Part shown: positions 1-6,936 of the stretch, in pieces
Layout of the letters: each line of letters begins with the position of its first letter
Numbering within the stretch: position 1 is the stretch's first letter
NCBI GenBank assembly: GCA_016188735.1
Contig: JACPHF010000010.1
Coordinates: 1-6,936, forward strand
Reading direction: 5' to 3'
Length of the DNA: 6,936 nt
DNA from: Parcubacteria group bacterium
GTDB taxonomy: Bacteria; Patescibacteriota; Minisyncoccia; Minisyncoccales; UBA10102
Program-made: the position numbers and the translations under genes
The notes under the pieces: model-generated
What the model saw: only the letters and a program-made list of their open reading frames with translations
Databases searched by the model: none
What the model was told of the DNA's origin: nothing

Positions 1-2145
1 AAGCGCCTGCGGAACCAGTTTCTCAATGGCAAGCTTCACGCCCTGCCAGATTTCACTGACGCGAGAAGAACGTTCCTCGCGGGACAGGAGACCGTGCTTC
101 CAGTGAGCGTCTACCGCTTCAATCTCCTTTTCGGCTGCCTGCAAAAGCAATCCTTTTTCTTTGGGAACGGTGAGGTCGTCTATGCCCCACGAAACTCCCG
201 ACTTGGTTGCATACTCAAAGCCCAGGTGTTTGATGCTGTCCAGAATTTCCTGCACCTGTGTTTGAGAATATTTCTCAACGAGATTTCCGACCATGGACTC
301 CATTTTCTTTGCCGTCACCTGATCGTTAAAGAACGGGTAGTCCTCGGGGAACGATTCGTTGAATATGATGCGCCCAACGGTCGTCTCTTCAAGGTTCTTT
401 TTGATGTATATTGTTATGGGTTCCTGCAGCAGTACAACTCCCGTCTCATACGCAAGCAGGGCTTCCTCGGGAGAACCGAATGATTTTTTCGCCTTCATGT
501 CCAGGCGGAATGTCAGGTAATAGCAGCCCAAAATCATGTCCTGGCGGGGAACCACCACGGGAGTGCCGGTTGCGGGTTTCAGGATGTTCAGTGAAGAAAA
601 CATTAATTCCTCGGCTTCTTTCTGGGCTTCCACGCCCAAGGGGACGTGGACCGCCATCTGGTCTCCGTCAAAGTCGGCGTTAAATGCGAGGCAAACCAGG
701 GGATGCAGCTGAATCGCTTCTCCTTCTATGAGCAGAGGATAGAATGCCTGGATGCCGAGACGGTGAAGGGTCGGAGCCCGGTTGAGCATGACGAGCTTGT
801 CTTGCACCACCTCTTCCAGAATGGCCCAGACCTCGTCGATTTCCTGTTCGATAAGGCGGGAAGCTCCCCGCACGTTATACGCAAGCTCGCGCTCCAATAT
901 CTTGTTGATGATAAAGGGTTTGAACAATTCCAGGGCCATGTGCTTGGGAAGTCCACACTGATTAAGCTTGAGGTCGGGCCCCACCACAATGACGGATCGC
1001 CCCGAGTAATCCACGCGTTTTCCAAGAAGGTTCTGGCGGAATCTTCCCTGCTTTCCCTTGAGCATGTCTGCCAGGGACTTAAGCAGCCGCCTTCCCCCGG
1101 TCGTCGCCTGGGTCATCGTTCCCTTTCTCATGGAGTTGTCGATCAGGGCGTCAACCGCTTCCTGGAGCATGCGCTTTTCGTTGCGGACGATGACATCGGG
1201 GGCCGCGATTTCCAAAAGATACTTCAGCCGGTTATTCCTGTTGATCACCCTCCGATACAGATCGTTCAAATCGGAAGACGCGTATCTGCCTCCGTCCAGC
1301 TGCACCATGGGGCGCAAATCCGGAGGCAGCACGGGAAGCTGGGTGAGAATCATCCACTCGGGCCGGATGCCGGCCTCCAGCATGCCGCGGAACAACTTCA
1401 GGCGGGAAGCGATCTTTTTTCTGTTTACGGGAGAGGCCTGCGCGATCTCTTTTTCCAGCAGGCCTATCTGCTTCTTGCAATCGAGGCCTTCCAAAAGCTT
1501 GCGCACGATGTCTCCTCCGGTGCCGGCTTCAAACATCTGTCCGTACTTCAGCGAAAGATTCTGGTAGTCAAGTTCCGACAGGGTGCCGAGGGGTTTCAGC
1601 TGCGCCACTTCTTCTCTCGCCTTGTCGCGGGCCTGCTTCACTTCCAGTTTTTCTTTTTCGTCCTTGCCTTTTGACTTCTTGCGGAACTCGGCTTCAATCT
1701 CTTCCAATACCTTTTTCTTTTCCTGCTCGTCCACCTTGGTGATGACGTGGGCCGCGAAATAGATGACGCGCTCCAAATTCTGAAACGGAATGTCCAGCGC
1801 CTGCCCTATGCGGGAAGGCACGCCCCGCAAAAACCAGATGTGAGAACACGGGGCCGCCAGCTTGATGTGTCCCATGCGCTCCCGTCTGACGGAGGATTTG
1901 GTTACCTCGACCCCGCATTTCTCGCACACCACGCCCTTGTACCTGATTTTCCGGTATTTTCCGCAGTAGCATTCGTAATCCTTTTCGGGACCGAAGATGC
2001 GCTCGCAGAACAGACCGTCTTTTTCTGCTCGCTGCGTGCGGTAGTTGATGGTTTCCGCTTTCGTCACTTCCCCGTGAGACCACTTCAAAATCTCGTCGGG
2101 AGACGCCACCTTTATTCTAATGGATTCTAAATCGGTTACTCTCAT
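1..2145 (-). CDS. rpoC: RNA polymerase subunit beta' (partial, C-terminal part outside window)
   Basis: This is the largest subunit of cytoplasmic DNA-dependent RNA polymerase and carries the catalytic magnesium site. The frame is open from the ATG at 2145 to the left edge, giving 715 codons with no stop. Seen in order: start [19 protein letters not shown]; zinc ribbon cysteines 59, 61, 74 and 77, with the same spacing as E. coli C70/72/85/88 (bases 1915-1971); a Lys/Glu-rich segment at about 138-185 (see findings); the sigma-binding clamp helices at about 235-335 with [15 protein letters not shown] and [14 protein letters not shown]; the [16 protein letters not shown] switch region near 375-390; [14 protein letters not shown] near 455; and the [12 protein letters not shown] motif with metal-binding Asp 491, 493 and 495 (bases 655-681). 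The window ends in the Rpb1 domain 3/4 region, before the bridge helix and trigger loop. The ATG overlaps the rpoB stop (ATGA), so translation is probably coupled. The A/G-rich end of rpoB could serve as a weak ribosome binding site. Identity is certain. Confidence 0.98.
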   Translation of the reverse strand, partial: MRVTDLESIRIKVASPDEILKWSHGEVTKAETINYRTQRAEKDGLFCERIFGPEKDYECYCGKYRKIRYKGVVCEKCGVEVTKSSVRRERMGHIKLAAPCSHIWFLRGVPSRIGQALDIPFQNLERVIYFAAHVITKVDEQEKKKVLEEIEAEFRKKSKGKDEKEKLEVKQARDKAREEVAQLKPLGTLSELDYQNLSLKYGQMFEAGTGGDIVRKLLEGLDCKKQIGLLEKEIAQASPVNRKKIASRLKLFRGMLEAGIRPEWMILTQLPVLPPDLRPMVQLDGGRYASSDLNDLYRRVINRNNRLKYLLEIAAPDVIVRNEKRMLQEAVDALIDNSMRKGTMTQATTGGRRLLKSLADMLKGKQGRFRQNLLGKRVDYSGRSVIVVGPDLKLNQCGLPKHMALELFKPFIINKILERELAYNVRGASRLIEQEIDEVWAILEEVVQDKLVMLNRAPTLHRLGIQAFYPLLIEGEAIQLHPLVCLAFNADFDGDQMAVHVPLGVEAQKEAEELMFSSLNILKPATGTPVVVPRQDMILGCYYLTFRLDMKAKKSFGSPEEALLAYETGVVLLQEPITIYIKKNLEETTVGRIIFNESFPEDYPFFNDQVTAKKMESMVGNLVEKYSQTQVQEILDSIKHLGFEYATKSGVSWGIDDLTVPKEKGLLLQAAEKEIEAVDAHWKHGLLSREERSSRVSEIWQGVKLAIEKLVPQAL

Positions 2146-5100
2146 TTTTTTTCTTTTACTTCCACGCTCAATCCCAACGAACGCAATTCGTTGAGCAGCA
2201 AATTAAAAGAGGCGGGCAGATTTGGGGTTTCAATCTGCTTTCCTTTCAGGATGGATTCGTATGTGGAGGCGCGGCCCGGCACGTCGTCTGACTTGATGGT
2301 GAGCATCTCCTGCAGCGCGTAGGCGGCTCCATATCCTTCCAATGCCCACACTTCCATCTCTCCGAATCGCTGGCCCCCGAACTGCGCCTTTCCTCCGAGG
2401 GGCTGCTGCGTAATTAACGAGTACGGGCCGATGGAACGCATGTGCAGCTTGTCTTCCACCATATGGATGAGCTTCATTATATAGATCATGCCGACGGTGA
2501 TCTTTTTCGGAAATGCGATGCCTTCCCTGCCGTCGTACAGGGTGATTTTCCCGTCCTCGGGAAGCCCCGCCGCTTTCAGCTCGCGCTTAATTTCTTCTTC
2601 GGTGGCTCCCGTGAGTCCCGGGGTAATTGCGTAGTACCCGAGTTTGGAAGCCGCCCAGCCTAAATGCGTTTCCAGAATTTGTCCGATGTTCATGCGGGAA
2701 GCGACGCCAAGCGGGTTCAGTATCATGTCCACGGGCGTGCCGTCTTCCATGAACGGCATCTCTTCTTCCGGAAGCACTATGGAGATAACTCCTTTGTTCC
2801 CGTGGCGGCCAGCCAGCTTGTCTCCGGGACGAATCTTTCTCAATTCCGCCACTTCAATATGTATGGATTTGATGACCCCTGGCTCCAGTTTGTGTCCAGC
2901 TTCCCTGGAAAACACGCGAACCTGCACCACCCTGCCCCGCTTTCCGTGGGGCATGAGCAGAGAAGTATCTTTCACGTCCCTGGCCTTTTCTCCGAATATG
3001 GCGCGGAGCAAACGCTCTTCTGGGGTAAGATCGGCTTCTCCCTTCGGAGAAATCTTGCCGACGAGAATGTCGTTGGGCCCCACTTCTGCCCCGATGCGCA
3101 CGATCCCTTCTTCGTCCAAATCCTTGAGTTTTTCTTCTCCGACGTTTGGAATGTCGCCCGTCGTCACCTCGGGGCCGAGCTTTGTTTCGCGCACCTGGCA
3201 GCTAAAATCTTCAATATGAATGGAGGTGTACGCGTCTTCCTTGACCAGACGCTGGGAAATGATGATGGCGTCCTCATAGTTGAATCCCCGCCAGGGCATG
3301 AAAGCAACGAGAAGGTTCGTTCCGAGGGCGAGCCTTCCCCGGTCAATCGCTCCTCCGTCTGCAATGACTTGTCCCTGCTTCACGTGATCGCCGTTTGATA
3401 CGATGGGCCGCTGGTGGAAACACGTGTACTGGTTCGTGCGCTGGAACGTCTTGAGCGAATACTCTTTTTCTTTCCGCCTGGAGCCTTGCGCCGACGATTC
3501 AATCCTGATGCGCGTTGCGTCCACGAACGTAACCTTTCCTTCGTCTTCCGCGATAATGGCCAATCCCGAGTCTTTGGCCACGCGCTCTTCCAGCCCGGTT
3601 CCAACCAGGGGAGCCTGCGCCCTGACCAAAGGCACCGCCTGGCGCTGCATATTGGAACCCATGAGGGCCCTGTTCGCGTCGTCATTACGCAAAAAGGGAA
3701 TCAAAGACGTTGCGACGGATATGGATTGTTCGGGGCCCACGTCGATGAAATCAACCTGCGCCCTGTCTGCCAACCCGGGTTCTCCCTTGATCCTCGACTC
3801 CACCCTGGAAGGAACAATGCCGTTGTCCGGAGAAACTTCCACGCCCGCATGCGCGATCACGTGCTGTTCTTCTTCGTAGGCAGACAGATATTGAATGTCT
3901 TTGGTGACCCTGCCCGATCGAACCTTGTAGTACGGGGTTTCAATGAAGCCGTGAGCGTTTACCCTCGCGTATGTTGCGAGGTGGCCCACCAATCCGATGT
4001 TGGGCCCTTCCGGAGTCTGAATGGGACAGATGCGGCCGTAGTGTGAAGGCTGCACGTCGCGCACCTCAAAACCCGCTCGCTCGCGGGTCAGTCCCCCGGG
4101 CCCGGTGGCCGACACCCTGCGCTTGTGCTCAAGCTCGGCCAGCGGATTTTCGTTGTCCATGAACTGCGTGATCTGGGAAGAGGTGAAAAATTCTTTCACC
4201 ACGGCGATCATGGGACGGGGGTTCACGAGCTGGGAAGCCGTGATGGTTCCGGGATCCAGCGTCGACATGCGGTCTTTCACGATGCGTTCCATGCGCATGA
4301 ATCCCACGCGCATGCGGTTCTGCAGGAATTCCGGGAACGTGCGCACCCTGCGGTTTCCCAAATGGTCGATCTGATCCGGCTGGGATCCTGGCGTATTGTT
4401 GAGCCGGATAATTTCCCGAAGCACCTCTGCCACGTCCTCCAGCTTGAGAATGCGGTCTTCCACCGCTATCGCCGTCTGTTTCAGCGCCGGAAGACGCTGC
4501 AGGGTTTTCCATCGTCCAACCTTGGAAAGGTCATACCGCTCAAAGTTGAAAAACATGTTCCAGATAAGTTCTTTGGCGGCTTCCGGGGTTCCCAGGTCTC
4601 CGGGGCGCAGCCTGCGATAAATCTCAACCAACGCGTCTCCCTGGGTTTTTGCGGCGTCTTTCTTCAGGGTTTCCTCCAGAAAACGCACATCTCCTTTGTC
4701 CACGTCCGCAACCAATTCCTGCATGGCTTTCTCGTCTCCGGCTCCGAACGCCCGCAGCAGCGTGGTGATGGGAGCCTTGCGCTTCCTGTCAATGCGAACC
4801 GCGATAAAGCCGGAAGGTTCGGTTTCAAACTCAAGCCACGCCCCGCGATTCGGGATGATTTTTGCCCCGAACAGCCGGGAATTCCGCCAGGGCTTTGCCG
4901 TGAAAAAGGCTCCCGGGCTCCGGATGAGCTGGGAAATGGCGACCCGCTCCACGCCGTTCACGATGAAGGTGCCGCGCTCCGTCATGAGGGGCATGTCGCA
5001 CAAGAACACTTCCTGCTCCTTCACTTCTTTCGTTTTGAGATTGAGCAGCCGAACTTTCAAACGCACGGGGGCTTCGAACGAATTGTTGTTTTCCTTTGCC

Positions 5101-5330
5101 TCGATTTCCGATTTGTAGTTCGGATCTCCAAACGAAAAACCGGTGAACCAAAGTTCAAACTCTTTTTTCGTGTAGTCGCGGATGGGAGAAATCTCTTTCA
5201 GGAGTTCCAGAAATTCTTCACCCCAAAAACGCTTCCAGCTGACGCGTTGAATCTCCAGAAGGTACGGGAGGTCAAGGGAAAGACGCAACTTCCCAAATCT
5301 CTTGTTTGAAAGAGGAGGTGAGGAGGGCAT
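2142..5330 (-). CDS. rpoB: RNA polymerase subunit beta (complete)
   Basis: This is the second-largest subunit of RNA polymerase; it forms the other half of the active cleft and the rifampicin pocket. With the ATG at 5330 it has 1062 residues. A TTG at 5342 in the same frame would add four residues, and the frame is closed upstream by a TGA at 5382-5384. I prefer the ATG, although neither start has a clear Shine-Dalgarno. Seen (ATG numbering): protrusion with [19 protein letters not shown] near 122-140; a short lobe with IYRRLRPGD near 237; rifampicin cluster 383-410 ending in [30 protein letters not shown] near 435; [11 protein letters not shown] with Glu686/Asp687; flap motif [15 protein letters not shown] near 774; [16 protein letters not shown] with Lys838 and Lys846, matching E. 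coli K1065/K1073; His956 in the LIHMVEDK segment; and the C-terminal [20 protein letters not shown] clamp module at about 979. The E. coli lineage insertions in the lobe and before PGDK are absent. The length fits Patescibacteria. The stop overlaps the rpoC start by four bases. Confidence 0.98.
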   Translation of the reverse strand: MPSSPPLSNKRFGKLRLSLDLPYLLEIQRVSWKRFWGEEFLELLKEISPIRDYTKKEFELWFTGFSFGDPNYKSEIEAKENNNSFEAPVRLKVRLLNLKTKEVKEQEVFLCDMPLMTERGTFIVNGVERVAISQLIRSPGAFFTAKPWRNSRLFGAKIIPNRGAWLEFETEPSGFIAVRIDRKRKAPITTLLRAFGAGDEKAMQELVADVDKGDVRFLEETLKKDAAKTQGDALVEIYRRLRPGDLGTPEAAKELIWNMFFNFERYDLSKVGRWKTLQRLPALKQTAIAVEDRILKLEDVAEVLREIIRLNNTPGSQPDQIDHLGNRRVRTFPEFLQNRMRVGFMRMERIVKDRMSTLDPGTITASQLVNPRPMIAVVKEFFTSSQITQFMDNENPLAELEHKRRVSATGPGGLTRERAGFEVRDVQPSHYGRICPIQTPEGPNIGLVGHLATYARVNAHGFIETPYYKVRSGRVTKDIQYLSAYEEEQHVIAHAGVEVSPDNGIVPSRVESRIKGEPGLADRAQVDFIDVGPEQSISVATSLIPFLRNDDANRALMGSNMQRQAVPLVRAQAPLVGTGLEERVAKDSGLAIIAEDEGKVTFVDATRIRIESSAQGSRRKEKEYSLKTFQRTNQYTCFHQRPIVSNGDHVKQGQVIADGGAIDRGRLALGTNLLVAFMPWRGFNYEDAIIISQRLVKEDAYTSIHIEDFSCQVRETKLGPEVTTGDIPNVGEEKLKDLDEEGIVRIGAEVGPNDILVGKISPKGEADLTPEERLLRAIFGEKARDVKDTSLLMPHGKRGRVVQVRVFSREAGHKLEPGVIKSIHIEVAELRKIRPGDKLAGRHGNKGVISIVLPEEEMPFMEDGTPVDMILNPLGVASRMNIGQILETHLGWAASKLGYYAITPGLTGATEEEIKRELKAAGLPEDGKITLYDGREGIAFPKKITVGMIYIMKLIHMVEDKLHMRSIGPYSLITQQPLGGKAQFGGQRFGEMEVWALEGYGAAYALQEMLTIKSDDVPGRASTYESILKGKQIETPNLPASFNLLLNELRSLGLSVEVKEKK

Positions 5331-5450
5331 GGAAACACGCAAAGCAGGCCTAAAAAACGCGAAGGGGCCGTGCCTGATTGATCAATGAAAAACGTAAATT
5401 GTGGGAACGGGAAAACTCAAGGAAAGCTTCTAATATGAAAACTAAATTCA
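5331..5450 (-). other. 5' leader of the rpoBC transcript
   Basis: This is the stretch between the -10 box and the rpoB ATG. It would give an untranslated leader of roughly 110 bases if transcription starts about seven bases past the -10, near 5443. It is AT-rich in its first half. It contains a perfect 10-base palindrome ATTGATCAAT (5377-5386) and a run of six T on the transcript strand (5352-5357). No purine-rich ribosome binding site of the GGAGG type is visible ahead of either start codon. A five-base inverted repeat (CAGGC/GCCTG, at 5372-5376 and 5345-5349) is too weak to call as a regulatory hairpin. I see no small gene here. Confidence 0.6.
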
Positions 5451-5479
5451 AGTATAGCCGAAGCCGCAAGATATGTCAA
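5451..5479 (-). promoter_or_regulatory. Sigma70-type promoter for rpoBC
   Basis: On the minus strand a perfect -35 hexamer TTGACA (5474-5479) is followed by exactly 17 bases and then TATACT (5451-5456), which differs from the consensus TATAAT at one position. Spacing is optimal for a housekeeping sigma factor. It faces rpoB, in the only sizeable gap of the window, and its -35 box begins 12 bases after the stop codon of the upstream gene. This is established promoter grammar applied to an uncharacterised genome; the start site, near 5443, is inferred. Confidence 0.88.
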
Positions 5480-5491
5480 CCCCGATCAAGG

Positions 5492-6936
5492 TTATTTGGT
5501 TTTCCGGTTGATTTCGGGCGGCGTCTGCTGCACGGGAGGCTCGGGAGAAACAATGCCTTCCAGGGCAGGTTTTCCTTCTTCCAGGTTCTTGATAATGCTC
5601 TTTACCCCCTCGTTCTCGGGATTCAGAGAAGCCACCTGCCTGAATTCCCGAAGGGCCGCATCTTTATTCCCCTGCTTGTCGTACGTAAGCCCAAGCATGT
5701 ACAGGGCGTTGGAATAGTTCGGATTGAGCTGTTTTGCGGAAAGGAACTCCCGCTGAGCTTTGGCGACGTCTTCTTTCTGCCAGTACACCATGCCGAGCTG
5801 GAACGCCAATCCCACGTCTTTGGGACTTGCAACCTTCAGCGCTTCAAGCTGAGACGCGGCTTCAGCCGACTTTCCTTGGAGTTCGTATGCTGCCGCTTTG
5901 AGAAAATGGGCGGGCGCATAGTCTGACTTGAGCTGAATTGCCCGATCAAGATTCTCAAACGCTTTCTGCAGCGATTCGTCTTTCAAGGTTGCGGGAATGC
6001 CTTGCTGATTCGCAAACAGCACGTACACCCTTCCCAATTCTCCCCATGCGAAGGGGGAAGCGGGTTCCAGGGCAGCCGCCTGCTCGTACGCCTGCACCGC
6101 AAGCTCTTTTGCTCCGGCTACCGCAAGAAGGTTCTGCGACACCGAGCCCTGCACGTTCCAGTTGGCAACGTTTGCCTTGGCCACGGTTGTCGCATTCCTC
6201 ACCGCGGACACCGCGTTATTCACCGCGACCTGGGTTTGCTGCTGCCTCTGTTCGCTTGAGAGCGAACCGTCCTGATTGATCCGTCCGATACGGGCCAAAA
6301 ACAGCTGGGCAATATCCCTCCAGTACAGGTCCATGCCAGGATTCAGGCGCAGCGCCGTCTGCAGTTTTTCGATCGCTCCTTCCACGTCTCCCTGCTGGGC
6401 CAGCCTTGCGGATCCCGCATAGTACAGTTCGGCTGCGTATCTCTGTCCTCCGACAAACAAGAGTCCCAAGCCGAACACAAGCACGAGAAGAAACGTGAAC
6501 GAGGAAGCAACCGACAGCAATGAGGGCGGAGCCAGGGAAACCTTCATCTCCTTGCTCGCAAACATGCCCAATCCGCCGAGCAGCATCCAGAACAAGAACC
6601 ACATCGTGAAATTCGCCGGGTACAGCATAAAGCTCACGACGAGGCCAACGAATGAAGCCGTCATGCCAAGACCAACCAGCCAGGAACCATCCTGGCCCGA
6701 TTCCGGATTTGAACCAAACAACGCGCGGAAACCCGCAACAAGCGTCGTTGCCAGCAGGCCAATGAAGACGAGTATCCCCAACGCCCCGAGCGTCACCGCT
6801 ATATCCAGAACCTGGGCCGCTCCGGCCGAAAAACGCGTTCCCCAGAATGTGGTCTGGTTGAGCGCCGAAGAATGGAATTTAGAATAGTCGAACACGAATG
6901 TTCCGGGACCCGATCCAAAAAGCGCGTGCTCTTTGA
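5492..6936 (-). CDS. O-antigen ligase/polymerase-like membrane protein with C-terminal TPR domain (partial, N-terminus outside window)
   Basis: The frame is open to the right edge (first full codon at 6932-6934) and ends with TAA at 5492-5494. A GTG at 6893-6895 could be mistaken for a start. The codons before it read LFGSGPGTF, and together with the following YSKF, NQTTFWGTRF and Q-V-L-D they resemble the conserved late loop of O-antigen ligase family (Wzy_C) proteins, so the gene extends further upstream. Four hydrophobic segments follow, at about 6728-6811, 6623-6682, 6554-6613 and 6449-6523. Basic residues in the loops RALFG and SKEMK suggest these loops are cytoplasmic, which places the C-terminal domain outside the membrane. 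That domain (about 6440-5590) holds TPR repeats. The clearest are the first, with AIEKLQTALRLNP, and the last three, with the pattern LGMVYWQKEDVAKAQREF and ALYMLGLTYDKQGNKDAAL. The tail is rich in proline. Family members join or polymerise lipid-linked glycans; the exact substrate cannot be told. TPR content is certain; the ligase assignment rests on the loop motif and membrane layout. Confidence 0.83.
   Translation of the reverse strand, partial: KEHALFGSGPGTFVFDYSKFHSSALNQTTFWGTRFSAGAAQVLDIAVTLGALGILVFIGLLATTLVAGFRALFGSNPESGQDGSWLVGLGMTASFVGLVVSFMLYPANFTMWFLFWMLLGGLGMFASKEMKVSLAPPSLLSVASSFTFLLVLVFGLGLLFVGGQRYAAELYYAGSARLAQQGDVEGAIEKLQTALRLNPGMDLYWRDIAQLFLARIGRINQDGSLSSEQRQQQTQVAVNNAVSAVRNATTVAKANVANWNVQGSVSQNLLAVAGAKELAVQAYEQAAALEPASPFAWGELGRVYVLFANQQGIPATLKDESLQKAFENLDRAIQLKSDYAPAHFLKAAAYELQGKSAEAASQLEALKVASPKDVGLAFQLGMVYWQKEDVAKAQREFLSAKQLNPNYSNALYMLGLTYDKQGNKDAALREFRQVASLNPENEGVKSIIKNLEEGKPALEGIVSPEPPVQQTPPEINRKTK

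Noticed and set aside
646..1674. Open frame of 342 codons on the plus strand opposite rpoC
   Set aside because: It is the antisense of conserved beta' motifs, including NADFDGD, and its composition and lack of domain signal indicate a shadow frame.
4125..5309. Long open frame of 394 codons on the plus strand opposite rpoB
   Set aside because: It is fully antisense to highly conserved rpoB sequence, and its translation has no recognisable family features. It is rich in His, Arg and Phe, as expected from a shadow frame of a codon-biased gene.
5345..5376. Possible hairpin or terminator in the rpoB leader (CAGGC/GCCTG with a T run)
   Set aside because: The stem is only five base pairs with a loop of about 22 bases, and the T run lies inside the loop rather than after the stem. 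It does not fit an intrinsic terminator or a known riboswitch.
5377..5386. Ten-base palindrome ATTGATCAAT as an operator
   Set aside because: It is short and AT-rich, and it lies about 60 bases downstream of the inferred start site. With a single copy and no known matching regulator it could be chance.
5378..5926. Plus-strand frame of 182 codons starting in the intergenic gap
   Set aside because: Most of it is antisense to the TPR domain, and it crosses the rpoBC promoter. There is no ribosome binding site or recognisable protein feature.
6893..6895. GTG as the start codon of the membrane/TPR gene
   Set aside because: The frame remains open upstream to the window edge, and the residues just before it (LFGSGPGTF) belong to the conserved ligase loop.
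1..6936. Mobile element, CRISPR array, defence system or RNA gene
   Set aside because: I looked for repeats, terminal inverted repeats, transposase or integrase motifs and tRNA/rRNA-like sequence on both strands and saw none. The three genes and one promoter account for nearly all of the window.

Overview
The window holds three genes, all on the minus strand. In transcription order they are the 3' part of a membrane protein gene (O-antigen ligase/polymerase-like, with C-terminal TPR repeats), a complete rpoB, and the 5' two thirds of rpoC, which runs off the left edge. One intergenic gap of about 150 bases separates the membrane protein gene from rpoB. It contains a near-consensus sigma70 promoter pointing into rpoBC. 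I see no RNA genes, mobile elements, CRISPR arrays, or tandem or long inverted repeats.

The organism is a bacterium with base composition a little above 50% GC by eye. Several traits resemble Candidate Phyla Radiation bacteria (Patescibacteria), most likely a Parcubacteria-type lineage. The beta subunit is compact (about 1062 residues, against 1342 in E. coli and roughly 1190 in Bacillus). A short lysine/glutamate-rich insertion lies in the N-terminal part of beta'. rpoB is not preceded by rplL. An O-antigen-ligase/TPR protein of a type common in these genomes sits upstream. This placement is inferred from protein character and gene order, not from a database search.

Layout: 1-2145 is rpoC, N-terminal 715 codons, including the zinc ribbon and the catalytic NADFDGD motif; the bridge helix and trigger loop lie outside. 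2142-5330 is rpoB, overlapping rpoC by four bases (ATGA). 5331-5450 is the rpoBC leader, and 5451-5479 is the promoter (TTGACA, 17 bases, TATACT). 5492-6936 is the membrane/TPR protein, whose N-terminal half lies beyond the right edge.

rpoB and rpoC form one translationally coupled transcription unit encoding the two large RNA polymerase subunits. The upstream gene probably acts in surface glycan assembly and is functionally unrelated. No terminator is visible between it and the rpoBC promoter, so some read-through is possible. Most of the window is core housekeeping sequence, and I found no convincing new system. The points worth a second look are the promoter and gene order, the gene overlap, the beta' insertion, and substitutions in the rifampicin pocket.
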